Shown here in pieces: positions 46,973 to 55,296 of a DNA stretch of 64,000 nucleotides. Below the pieces are notes generated by a model. The model made no database searches. It was not told where the DNA came from and was given only the letters and a program-made list of their open reading frames with translations. The position numbers and the translations under genes are program-made. The stretch comes from Nevskia ramosa DSM 11499 (GTDB taxonomy: Bacteria > Pseudomonadota > Gammaproteobacteria > Nevskiales > Nevskiaceae), in assembly GCF_000420645.1 (NCBI RefSeq), contig NZ_ATVI01000005.1, forward strand, positions 542,357 to 606,356. The letters run 5' to 3'. The number at the start of each line of letters is the position of its first letter. Within the stretch, counting starts at the first letter, position 1.

Positions 46973-47710
46973 TCAGAGCTTCAGCTTGCGGAAGATCGCT
47001 TCCGGCACGTTCTTGATGATCTGCATGATCGGCCACCAGAACCAGGGCGTGTACAGCACCGGCTTGCCCTTCTGCACGGCCTTGACGATGGCCTTGGCGA
47101 CGGTCGCTGGCATGGCCCACAGCGGGCCTTTCCTGAACGCGGCGGTCATCGGCGTATCGACGAAGCCCGGCTTGACGGTCAGCACATGAACACCTTTCGG
47201 ATGCAGTCGCTGGCGCAGGCCGCTGGTGAAGGCGGTGACCGCCGCCTTCGCCGAACCGTAGACGTAGTTCGACTGCCGGCCGCGATCGCCCGCCACCGAG
47301 GAGATCACCGCGATGCAGCCGTGGCCCTGGGCTTCGAAGCGGTTGCCAAGCTCGGTGCACAGCACCATGTGGCTCAGCGCATTGGTCTGGAACTCGGCGA
47401 GCATCAACTCGCTGGACGCTTGCGCGGCAACTTGGTCGGTGAGCGTGCCGTGGGCGATCAGGGCGGTGTCGAGGCCGCCGAGGCGTTGGGTGGCTGCATC
47501 GAGCAGTGCCGGATAAGCGCCCAGCTCGCAGGCATCCATCACCCAGGTTTCGGCCTGTGCCGCACCGCGCAGGCGCAGATCGTCGGCAATCGCGGTGAGG
47601 CGATCGGGGTTGCGGCCGACCAGGAACAGCGCGTCGCCAAGGGCTGCGAACTCGCGCGCCGTCGCTTCGGCGATCGCCGAGGTGGCACCCATGATCAGGA
47701 TTCGTCTCAT
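46973..47710 (-). CDS. short-chain dehydrogenase, DprE2-like
   Basis: A 245-residue classical SDR: RILIMGATSAIAEATA Rossmann motif, catalytic Ser in AVISSVAGDRGRQ, Tyr-Lys in NYVYGSAKAAVTAF, and the substrate loop PGFVDTPM. With the DprE1-like oxidase immediately upstream (ATGA overlap), it most likely reduces the 2-keto intermediate to polyprenylphosphoryl-arabinofuranose, as mycobacterial DprE2 does. A hydrophobic C-terminal tail (LYTPWFWWPIMQIIK) is typical of that subgroup. Confidence 0.83.
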   Translation of the reverse strand: MRRILIMGATSAIAEATAREFAALGDALFLVGRNPDRLTAIADDLRLRGAAQAETWVMDACELGAYPALLDAATQRLGGLDTALIAHGTLTDQVAAQASSELMLAEFQTNALSHMVLCTELGNRFEAQGHGCIAVISSVAGDRGRQSNYVYGSAKAAVTAFTSGLRQRLHPKGVHVLTVKPGFVDTPMTAAFRKGPLWAMPATVAKAIVKAVQKGKPVLYTPWFWWPIMQIIKNVPEAIFRKLKL

Positions 47711-49011
47711 TGCGGGTATTCAGTGACTCGTCGCCAGAACGACGAGGAAAAGCGGGGATCGACATGGCCGGCAAAAGCCTGCCATTGCGGGAAGTATTGG
47801 CGGAACGCGGCTGCTGACATCCGCGCGTCCTTGGCCGGGTAGACGGCGCCGCCGGCGGCCATCGTCATGGCATCGAGTGAGTCGAGCAGCGCGAGGGTTT
47901 GCGCGCCGCGATTCGGGAAGTCGATCGCCAGGGTTGCGCCGGGGCGCGGGAACGACAGCATCCCGCGGGCGGCCATGTTGCCGAAGGTTTTCAGCACCAC
48001 CAGAAACGAGCCGAGCTTCGACTCGGCGATCCGCCGCAGCATCTCGCCGATCACGGTTTCGGCATCCTGCATCGGCACCACGCACTGGTACTGGTAGAAG
48101 CCGTGCGGGCCGTAGATGCGGTTCCATTCGAGCACGGCATCGAGCGGATGGAAGAACGGCTGCCAGTGCCACAGCGCATCGCGGGCCGTTGCCGCCGGGC
48201 GCCGGTAGTAGAGCGCGTTGAACGCAGCCAGGGTCAGCGGATTGATCAGCGACAGCGGCGGCGTGATCGGCAGCCGGATTCCCCTTGGAGCGGCGTAGCT
48301 GGCCGGCCCCTCGGCGTGATTGCCGCGAATGAAGATGCCGCGGCCGGTGTTGGCGCCAGTCGCCGAACTATCGATCCAGGCGACGGTGTAGGCCGATGCG
48401 GCTTCGGCTTCCGCCGACAGCGCAAAGAACTCGGCCAGCGAGCCAAAGCGTTCGCTGCTGCCGCGGATCCACGGCCCGGGCACGCGCAGCAGTTGCAAGC
48501 TCGCGCGGCGGATCAGGCCGGTGAGGCCGAGGCCGCCGACGGTCGCGGCGAACAACGCAGCATTCGCGGTCGGCGAGCAGTGCAGCACCTGACCATCCGA
48601 ACGCAGCAGTTCGAAGCCGAGCAGCTGATGACCGAAGCTGCCGGCGCGATGATGGTTCTTGCCGTGCACGTCGTTGGCGATCGCGCCGCCGACGGTGACG
48701 AAGCGGGTCCCCGGCAGGGCCGCCGGAAACCAGCCCTGTGGCAGTGCCAGTTCGATGATCTCGCCGAGCGACACGCCGGCCTCGACCTCGATCACGCCGC
48801 TGTCCCGATCGAAAGCGATGTAGCGATCGAGCCCGCGCGTGCCGAGCAGCGCGCCGCCGCCGTTCAGGCAGCTATCGCCATAGCTGCGACCGAGGCCGTA
48901 GGGCAACAGGCTTCCCGTGGTCGTCGGCAAAGCGTCGAAGCGGCTGCCGAGCTTTATCAAACGCTGCTCCGGTGCCGGCAGCCGGCCCCAGGAAAGCGCC
49001 TGCCGGCTCAT
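47707..49011 (-). CDS. FAD-dependent polyprenylphosphoryl-ribose oxidase, DprE1-like
   Basis: A 434-residue FAD oxidase of the VAO fold. LPYGLGRSYGDSCLNGGG, LPGTRFVTVGGAIANDVHGKNHH and GSFGHQLLGFELL match mycobacterial DprE1 (from memory), including the HGKNHH motif. It would oxidise the 2-OH of polyprenylphosphoryl-ribose, with DprE2 completing epimerisation to arabinose. The cysteine that binds benzothiazinone drugs in M. tuberculosis appears to be Ala (near 362, ATLAIDFP). ATG 49011 overlaps the fusion gene's stop (ATGA); GTG 49020 is the alternative. Confidence 0.85.
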   Translation of the reverse strand: MSRQALSWGRLPAPEQRLIKLGSRFDALPTTTGSLLPYGLGRSYGDSCLNGGGALLGTRGLDRYIAFDRDSGVIEVEAGVSLGEIIELALPQGWFPAALPGTRFVTVGGAIANDVHGKNHHRAGSFGHQLLGFELLRSDGQVLHCSPTANAALFAATVGGLGLTGLIRRASLQLLRVPGPWIRGSSERFGSLAEFFALSAEAEAASAYTVAWIDSSATGANTGRGIFIRGNHAEGPASYAAPRGIRLPITPPLSLINPLTLAAFNALYYRRPAATARDALWHWQPFFHPLDAVLEWNRIYGPHGFYQYQCVVPMQDAETVIGEMLRRIAESKLGSFLVVLKTFGNMAARGMLSFPRPGATLAIDFPNRGAQTLALLDSLDAMTMAAGGAVYPAKDARMSAAAFRQYFPQWQAFAGHVDPRFSSSFWRRVTEYPQ

Positions 49012-51473
49012 GTCGGCCACAAGGCCAGCAGCACGCAGAAGCCCATCACCGTAAACAGACCGAGGCTGATGCGATCGGTCAGCGCGAAGACGATCGGATC
49101 ATCGGTCATCCGGCCACGGGCGCTGAGCATCCAGACCCGGCTGATCCAGTACAGCATCAGCGGGCAGGTCAGCCACAGCGCGTGGGAATCGCCGTAGCGC
49201 GCGAGCGATTCCACGCTGTTGACGTACAGCGCCATGATCACCACCGCGGCATAGCCGGCGCTGATGCCGAGCGACAGCAGCGCCGGCAGATCGCTGGCCT
49301 GATAGCCGCGTCCGGCGGCCGAGGCAGCGCCAGCCTTGGCGACCTCGAACAGTTCCGTGTAGCGCTTGGCCATCGCCAGGCTCAGGAACAGGAACATCGA
49401 GAACGCCAGCAGCCAGAAGGTCACCGATACCTCGGTGGCGGCACCGCCGGCGATGATCCGCAGGGTGTACAGACCCGCCAGGGTCATCACGTCGATGGTC
49501 GTCGCGCGCTTCAGCCACAGCGAATAGGCCAGCGTGAAGCCAAAGTACAGCGCCAGCACTCCTGCGAATACCGGCCCTGTCCACAGTGCGATGGCGACAG
49601 CGAATAGCAGCAGCAGGCTTGCCGCGATGACGCCGCGCTTTGCCGACAAGCGCCCCGACGCGAACGGCCGCAGGCACTTGCGACGATGCTGGCGATCGGC
49701 TGCGAGATCGAGCAGATCGTTGACCAGATAGACGCTCGATGCGGCCAGTCCGAACGCCAGGAAGGCGAGCAGGCTGTCGAACAATACCGCCGGCTCGCCT
49801 ATGCGGTGGGCGAGCACGGCGGGCACGAACACCAGCAGGTTCTTGACCCACTGATACAGGCGCATCGCCTTGATCCAGGTCTTCGGCGATGAGACTTCCG
49901 GCGCAAACACCGGCCCGGCTTCCGCAATCGCGAAGGCACGCGCAGCGAGCCGTGCATTGCCGACGACGATCGCGTTGCGCGCCGAGCCCCAGACGGCGAG
50001 ATCGGCCGCTTCGTTGCCGACATAGTCATAGCCGCGTTCGCCGAAGCGCGCGACCAGCGCCCGGCGTTTGCCGTCGCCGTGCAGGTTGTCGCCATCGCCG
50101 GTGGCGATCACCTCGTCGAAGATGCCGAGATGAGCGGCGACCGCATCGGCGATCGAGTGATGCGCTGCCGTCGCCAGTACCAGACGGCGGCCGCCGTCAC
50201 GCTGCTCGCGCAGCCAGTCGAGCAAGTCCTGGCGCCAGGGCAGGGTTGCAACATCGAGTTCGCTGCGCGCTGCCACTTCGCGCTTGAACGCCGCCTTGCC
50301 CAGGTTCATCCAGCCCGGCAACTGCAGCAGGGCACCCGGTGAACGCTTGGCCAGATCGAGCAGCGCTTCGTGCAGCGTATCGACCGGCGTCAGCGTGCCG
50401 TCGAGATCCACGCACAGTGGCAGTGCCTGGGGCAGCCGTTCGAGCGGTGCCTCGGGCATCGTTTCCGCCAGCGGATCTGATCCTGCGAGGCTCATCGTGG
50501 GCAGTGGCTCCAGATTACGACGGTGACGGGTTTCCAGCCAGGCGGCGGCAATCAGGCCCAGCAGCACGGCGAACCATAGCGTTGCCAGCCGGCACAGCAG
50601 CATTGCGATCACCGCCGTCGCCAGTGGCGCGCCCTCCGCGACCAGCAGGGCAGGCATCGCCACTTCCATGCCACCGAGGCCGCCTGGCATGAAGAAGGCG
50701 AGTCCGCCGGCCAGCACAGCCATGCCATAGACGCCGACCGCCGCCGGCAGCGCGATGCTGAGCGCCAGGCTCTGGCAGATCCAGTACAGCGCCAGGCCTT
50801 CGACGCCCCAGGCGACCAGGCCGAGCAGTAGGCCGCCGGCAAGTCGGCCCGGCAGCAACAGGGTTTTCGAAGCACGCAACAACTTGGCGAGGCCGGCGAG
50901 GCCCGCGGCCAGCCGGCCATGGCGCCGTGATGCCAGGCGATCAAGGCCATCGGCAAGCGCCGGCCGGCCCAGCGTCACGACAACGGCTGCGACCACGAGC
51001 AGCGCAACCACCGGCAGCGGCCACCAGCGCAGATCCTGCAACACGATCAGGCTGGCGAGCACGGCGATCGCCAGCACATCGAGCAGGCGTTCGACGAACA
51101 GCGTCGCCATGCTGTCGGCATACGGCACTTGATAGCGATCGTGCAGGTACAGCGAACGCACCGCTTCGCCAGCCTTGCCGGGACTGACCGTGAAGGCGAA
51201 GCCGGCGATGTAGATCAACCGATGCGGTCCCGGCGGCACGCGGTGCCCCAGCGTCGCGAGATAGCGGGACCAGCGCTGGAAGCGCAGCGCGTAATTGAGC
51301 AGCGACGCGCCGAGTACCAGACCGAGGCCACTGAAGCCGAGGCCGCGCAGCGCGCTGGCCAGCGTCTGCGTGTCGGCGATCAGCGCGGCGGCGAGATAGG
51401 CGGCAACGCCAAGCCCGGCAATCGCGATCAGCAGCGGTCGGCGCAGCCGCGCAGGCCGGGTGGCTGCAATCAC
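49008..51473 (-). CDS. triple fusion: UPF0104 flippase-like + HAD phosphatase + UbiA prenyltransferase
   Basis: An 821-residue membrane protein with three parts. Residues 1-315 are polytopic UPF0104/AglD-type (AGFAFTVSPGKAGEAVRSL, FFMPGGLGGMEVA). Residues about 350-540 form a HAD phosphatase with Asp356-x-Asp-Gly-Thr. Residues about 545-821 are a UbiA prenyltransferase with SSVYLVNDLLDLAADRQH (NDxxDxxxD) and many helices. Together with DprE1- and DprE2-like genes it can make decaprenyl-phosphoribose-phosphate, dephosphorylate it and possibly flip the product. GTG start overlaps the dxs stop (GTGA). HAD-UbiA fusions are known; the added flippase-like domain is unusual. Confidence 0.85.
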   Translation of the reverse strand: MIAATRPARLRRPLLIAIAGLGVAAYLAAALIADTQTLASALRGLGFSGLGLVLGASLLNYALRFQRWSRYLATLGHRVPPGPHRLIYIAGFAFTVSPGKAGEAVRSLYLHDRYQVPYADSMATLFVERLLDVLAIAVLASLIVLQDLRWWPLPVVALLVVAAVVVTLGRPALADGLDRLASRRHGRLAAGLAGLAKLLRASKTLLLPGRLAGGLLLGLVAWGVEGLALYWICQSLALSIALPAAVGVYGMAVLAGGLAFFMPGGLGGMEVAMPALLVAEGAPLATAVIAMLLCRLATLWFAVLLGLIAAAWLETRHRRNLEPLPTMSLAGSDPLAETMPEAPLERLPQALPLCVDLDGTLTPVDTLHEALLDLAKRSPGALLQLPGWMNLGKAAFKREVAARSELDVATLPWRQDLLDWLREQRDGGRRLVLATAAHHSIADAVAAHLGIFDEVIATGDGDNLHGDGKRRALVARFGERGYDYVGNEAADLAVWGSARNAIVVGNARLAARAFAIAEAGPVFAPEVSSPKTWIKAMRLYQWVKNLLVFVPAVLAHRIGEPAVLFDSLLAFLAFGLAASSVYLVNDLLDLAADRQHRRKCLRPFASGRLSAKRGVIAASLLLLFAVAIALWTGPVFAGVLALYFGFTLAYSLWLKRATTIDVMTLAGLYTLRIIAGGAATEVSVTFWLLAFSMFLFLSLAMAKRYTELFEVAKAGAASAAGRGYQASDLPALLSLGISAGYAAVVIMALYVNSVESLARYGDSHALWLTCPLMLYWISRVWMLSARGRMTDDPIVFALTDRISLGLFTVMGFCVLLALWPT

Positions 51474-53317
51474 GCGCGGCCCCGGTCGCTGCTGTCCTCA
51501 ACGCTGCCGGGCTGATCGCCGACAACTCTCAGCCGTGCCTGGATCGCGCTCAGCACACCGGCGGCATCGAGTCCGCAGTCCGCCAGCAATTGTTCGCGGC
51601 TGCCGTGGGCGACGAAATGATCCGGCAGGCCGAGGTTCAGCACCGGGCGGACGAGGCGCAGCCGTGCCAGCGCCTCGACGACCGCGCTGCCGGCGCCGCC
51701 GCTGACGACGTTGTCCTCCATCGTCACCAGCAGGCTGTGGTCGCGCGCCAGGCTGGCGATCAGAGCTTCGTCGAGCGGTTTGACGAAGCGCATATCGGCG
51801 ACCGTCGCATCGAGCAACGCGGCGACATCGAGCGCGGTGCCGACCATCGCGCCGAAGGCCAGCAGCGCGACTCGCGCCGGCCGTCGCGACGAACCTCTGC
51901 GCAGCAAGCGGCCGCGGCCGATTTCCAGCGGCTCGGCAGCGGCGATCGCAGCGCCGGGACCGCTGCCGCGCGGGTAGCGCACCGCGCTCGGCCCGGCGTG
52001 GGTCAAGCCGGTGGCGAGCATGCGCCGGCATTCCTGCTCGTCGCTCGGCGCCATCAGGACCAGGTTCGGAATCGCCCGCAGCAGGCTCAGGTCGAAAGCA
52101 CCGTGATGGGTCGCGCCATCGGCGCCGACCAGACCGCCGCGATCGACCGCGAACAGCACCGGCAGGTTCTGGATCGCGACGTCGTGGATCACCTGGTCGA
52201 GCGCGCGCTGCAGGAAAGTCGAGTAGATCGCGACCACCGGCTTCAGCCCCGCGCAGGCCATGCCGGCGGCGAGGGTGACGGCGTGCTGCTCGGCGATGCC
52301 GGCGTCGAAATAGCGATCCGGAAATGCCTGGGCGAATTCGACCAGGCCCGAGCCTTCGCGCATCGCCGGCGTGATCGCGACCACGGCCGGATCGAGCGCG
52401 GCGGCTTCGCAGAGCCAGTCGCCGAACAGCTGCGAGTAGGTCGGGCGTGCCACGGCGGCAGGCGCCGGCATCGCGCCGGTGACCGGATCAAAACGGGTGA
52501 CGCCGTGGAAGCCGATCGGATCGGCTACTGCCGGGGCATAGCCCTGGCCCTTGACCGTGAGTACATGCAGGAACTGCGGACCGCGCGCTGCTTTCAGGCT
52601 TTCGAGCGCGGGCAGCAGCGCGTCGAGAGTGTGACCGTCCACCGGTCCCGAATAAGTGAAGCCGAGCGCTTCGACCAGCCCGGCGAGCGAGCCAGAGCCC
52701 GCCGCCGGATGGCTGCGGCCGAGTTGCCGGGCAACCGTGTCGCGCAGCGCGCCGACGTTCTCCGAGATCGACAGATCGTTGTCGTTGAACACCACCAGCA
52801 GATCGAGCCCGAGCGTGCCGGCGTGGTTCATCGCTTCGAAGGCCATGCCGGCGGTGATGCCGCCATCGCCGATGACGGCGACGCTGCGCCGGCCTTCGGC
52901 GCGAAGCTTTTCAGCCGCCGCGAAACCGGCGGCGGCGGAGATGGCGGTGCCGGCGTGGCCAGCGCCGAAGGCATCGAAGGCGCTCTCATTGCGATCGAGG
53001 AATGGCGCCAGTCCGCCGTGCTTGCGGATCGTTTCCAGGCGCGCGCGGCGGCCGGTGATGATCTTGTGCGCATAGGCCTGATGGCCGATGTCCCAGATCA
53101 AGGTGTCGCGTGGCGTATCGAACACCCGGTGCAGCGCAAGGGTCAGTTCGACGACCCCGAGGCTGGCGGCGAAATGACCGCCAACCCTGGCCAGTGTCTC
53201 GATCAGGCAGCGGCGGATTTCACCGGCGAGCGCCGGCAGTTCGGCGACCGGCAGCCGGCGCAGCGCGGCTGGATCGTCGATCGCGCCGAGTCGCGCGTAG
53301 CCGGAAGACTCGTTCAT
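51470..53317 (-). CDS. dxs: 1-deoxy-D-xylulose-5-phosphate synthase
   Basis: Dxs condenses pyruvate and glyceraldehyde 3-phosphate with thiamine diphosphate, the first step of the MEP isoprenoid pathway. The 615-residue product has IWDIGHQAYAHKIITG, the ThDP motif VAVIGDGGITAGMAFEAMNHAG, FDAGIAEQHAVTLAAGMA and the C-terminal transketolase domain. It sits 27 nt after xseB; the usual ispA between the two is missing. It is coupled to the prenyltransferase fusion downstream, placing isoprenoid supply and polyprenyl-sugar synthesis in one operon. Confidence 0.95.
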   Translation of the reverse strand: MNESSGYARLGAIDDPAALRRLPVAELPALAGEIRRCLIETLARVGGHFAASLGVVELTLALHRVFDTPRDTLIWDIGHQAYAHKIITGRRARLETIRKHGGLAPFLDRNESAFDAFGAGHAGTAISAAAGFAAAEKLRAEGRRSVAVIGDGGITAGMAFEAMNHAGTLGLDLLVVFNDNDLSISENVGALRDTVARQLGRSHPAAGSGSLAGLVEALGFTYSGPVDGHTLDALLPALESLKAARGPQFLHVLTVKGQGYAPAVADPIGFHGVTRFDPVTGAMPAPAAVARPTYSQLFGDWLCEAAALDPAVVAITPAMREGSGLVEFAQAFPDRYFDAGIAEQHAVTLAAGMACAGLKPVVAIYSTFLQRALDQVIHDVAIQNLPVLFAVDRGGLVGADGATHHGAFDLSLLRAIPNLVLMAPSDEQECRRMLATGLTHAGPSAVRYPRGSGPGAAIAAAEPLEIGRGRLLRRGSSRRPARVALLAFGAMVGTALDVAALLDATVADMRFVKPLDEALIASLARDHSLLVTMEDNVVSGGAGSAVVEALARLRLVRPVLNLGLPDHFVAHGSREQLLADCGLDAAGVLSAIQARLRVVGDQPGSVEDSSDRGRA

Positions 53318-53344
53318 CGAAGCGAGGCTGGAGACGGGAAGGGC

Positions 53345-53614
53345 TCAGCGGCCGGCAGGCGGCGCGCCAGTGTCGATTACCGGATCAGCATCGAGCAGAT
53401 TGCGGACTCGCAGCTCGGCGGTTTCCAGCGAAGTCCGGCAGACCTTGGTCAAGCCCATGCCGCGCTCGAACAGGCTCAGGGATTCTTCGAGCGGCAGATC
53501 GCCACGTTCCATCCTGGCGACGATCGCTTCCAGTTCGGTCAGCGAAGCTTCGAAACGGGAGACCGGATCGTCGGTCGCGTCCGGTGCGGGAGGGGAAATT
53601 TTCTTGGCGGTCAT
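53345..53614 (-). CDS. xseB: exodeoxyribonuclease VII small subunit
   Basis: XseB partners XseA in single-strand exonuclease VII. The 89-residue product has the helical core FEASLTELEAIVARMERGDLPLEESLSLFERGMGL, in family pattern of a long amphipathic hairpin. ATG 53614 (MTAKKIS) is chosen over the upstream in-frame start at 53668. It lies before dxs as in many gammaproteobacteria, but ispA is not between them. Confidence 0.92.
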   Translation of the reverse strand: MTAKKISPPAPDATDDPVSRFEASLTELEAIVARMERGDLPLEESLSLFERGMGLTKVCRTSLETAELRVRNLLDADPVIDTGAPPAGR

Positions 53615-53706
53615 GGCCGCTATTGTAGGCGTTGCGTCGCGTGCATCTGAACGATGGCTCCGGCGCATCTGACTCCCCGAACGACACGAACCACCAGGAG
53701 CACTTC

Positions 53707-54138
53707 ATGTTTCTCGTATCCGCAGCCGAATTCGGCATCGACCTCGGCAAGCACGTCGGGGACAGCAGTTCCAGCTTCACCCTTGTTGAAGCGCTGGTGC
53801 CGCTGGTCGCCGTCATCATGGTGTTCGGTATGCCGATCATCATCGTCCTCGCTGTGCTGCGCTATCGCGCCAACCGCCAGCGTTCGATCAACGAGATGGT
53901 GCTGAAGCTCGCCGACAAGGGTCAGCCGATTCCACCCGAGCTGTTTCTGGAGCCGGGCAAGAAGCGCAAATCCGATGTCAGCTCTGGCCTCAGCCTGATC
54001 GGTGCCGGTGCTGGTCTGATGGGTTTCTTCTGGTTCGCCGGTGCTGAAGAGGGCATCGGCATCGGCCTGATTCCGCTGGCGATCGGCGTCGGCCAATTGA
54101 TTGCATGGAAGCTCGAACAGCAGAAAAAGGACCTCTGA
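53707..54138 (+). CDS. DUF6249-like membrane protein
   Basis: A 143-residue protein with one N-terminal membrane helix (VPLVAVIMVFGMPIIIVLAVL), a short basic loop with NEMVLKLADKGQPIPPELF, and two further hydrophobic segments near the C-terminus (GAGAGLMGFFWFAG, IGLIPLAIGVGQLIAW). This is the arrangement of DUF6249 proteins commonly found beside ECF sigma factors. ATG 53707 has AGGAG upstream. It precedes the sigma gene by 27 nt and is likely co-transcribed. Confidence 0.8.
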   Translation: MFLVSAAEFGIDLGKHVGDSSSSFTLVEALVPLVAVIMVFGMPIIIVLAVLRYRANRQRSINEMVLKLADKGQPIPPELFLEPGKKRKSDVSSGLSLIGAGAGLMGFFWFAGAEEGIGIGLIPLAIGVGQLIAWKLEQQKKDL

Positions 54139-54165
54139 AGCCCACGCGAACGGAAACGACTCGAC

Positions 54166-54777
54166 GTGGCCAGCGAGGCAGTCAAGACGGCAGCGGCAGA
54201 GCCGGTGTGGGCCGATGGCCCGCCGGACTCCGCACTCGTTGCCCGGGTGCTCGCCGGTGACGATCGCCACGCCTTCGCGGTGCTGGTACGTCGTCATCAG
54301 GGCTCGGTGCGCGCGTTGCTGCGCCGGCTTTGCAAGGGCGATGACGCCTTCGCCGACGATCTCGCCCAGGAAACCTTCCTGCAGGCACATCGCAAGCTCG
54401 ACCAGTTTCGCGGCGATGCTCGCTTCAGCACCTGGATCTACCGGATCGCCTACAACAGTTTCCTGATGGCGATCCGCTCGCGCCACGAGGAAGAACAACT
54501 CGACGAGAACACCGCCGAGCCCGAGGAACACGACGGCCCGCAGGACCTGCATCCCGAGCAGACCACGGCCGATCTCCAGATGGATCTGCAACGGGCGATG
54601 GCGATCCTGTCGCCTGCGGAAAGAGCGGTGATTGCCCAGTGCTACTATCTGGACCGCAGTCACGAGGAAGCGGCTTACGCCCTCAACTGCCCGCTGGGCA
54701 CGGTGAAATCGCATATTTCCCGCGCCAAGCAGAAGCTGAAAGTGCACTTGCAGGTCTGGGAGCCGAGGATGTCATGA
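54166..54777 (+). CDS. ECF-type RNA polymerase sigma factor
   Basis: A 203-residue sigma-70 family protein of the extracytoplasmic-function type. Region 2 is DDAFADDLAQETFLQAHRKL with STWIYRIAYNSFLM; region 4 is LSPAERAVIAQCYYLDRSHEEAA with helix-turn-helix CPLGTVKSHISRAKQKLK. A GTG start at 54166 is used. Its stop overlaps the next membrane-protein gene (ATGA), the normal position for an anti-sigma partner. Confidence 0.92.
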   Translation: MASEAVKTAAAEPVWADGPPDSALVARVLAGDDRHAFAVLVRRHQGSVRALLRRLCKGDDAFADDLAQETFLQAHRKLDQFRGDARFSTWIYRIAYNSFLMAIRSRHEEEQLDENTAEPEEHDGPQDLHPEQTTADLQMDLQRAMAILSPAERAVIAQCYYLDRSHEEAAYALNCPLGTVKSHISRAKQKLKVHLQVWEPRMS

Positions 54778-55181
54778 CGACTGAACCCAACAAGACCCAG
54801 GACAAAGCTATGGACGGATCGACCTTTCCCGTTGGCCGTGGTGGTTCCATGCATGGTCCGGTACCGGGTGATGACGCCTGGATCGAATCGCTGCTGCAGG
54901 AAGATGCGGCGCGGCAGCCGCATATTGCCGACGATGGTTTCGTGGTCCGCGTGCTGATGAACATGCCGGCGCCGCGCAAGCCGGCACCGCGCTGGATCGT
55001 GCCGATGGCGGCGATGGTCGGCAGTGCGGTGGCCGTTGGCCTGACGCCAGCCGGTGTCTGGTTCGCCAATACGCTGGTGCAGTTGCTCGACATCCGCAAT
55101 TTCTCGATTGCCCATCTGAGCGTGCTGGTGCCGCTGGCGGTGTTCTACGTCTGCTCGTTTTCGGCGATCCGCGAACGCTGA
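54774..55181 (+). CDS. putative anti-sigma factor / membrane protein
   Basis: A 135-residue protein with a soluble N-terminal half (DDAWIESLLQEDAARQPHIAD) and two C-terminal membrane helices (WIVPMAAMVGSAVAVGLTPAG, FSIAHLSVLVPLAVFYVCSF). It overlaps the ECF sigma gene by 4 nt, so a regulatory membrane partner is the likely role. No zinc-binding H-x3-C-x2-C anti-sigma motif is seen, so direct anti-sigma action is inferred only from position. Confidence 0.7.
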   Translation: MTTEPNKTQDKAMDGSTFPVGRGGSMHGPVPGDDAWIESLLQEDAARQPHIADDGFVVRVLMNMPAPRKPAPRWIVPMAAMVGSAVAVGLTPAGVWFANTLVQLLDIRNFSIAHLSVLVPLAVFYVCSFSAIRER

Positions 55182-55296
55182 ACGCGCGTCGAGCGGGGCA
55201 GGCGGCTGGACCAGCCGGCCTTGCGACGCGGCGGTCCATTGGGTACCGTCCCGCGTCTTTCGCAGCCCTGCGAACCCAAGTCTCCCGATTGCCCTG

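Noticed and set aside
51590..53650. 686-codon plus-strand frame opposite dxs and xseB
   Set aside because: Antisense to dxs and xseB with low-complexity Arg/Gln/Ala composition; no recognisable motif.
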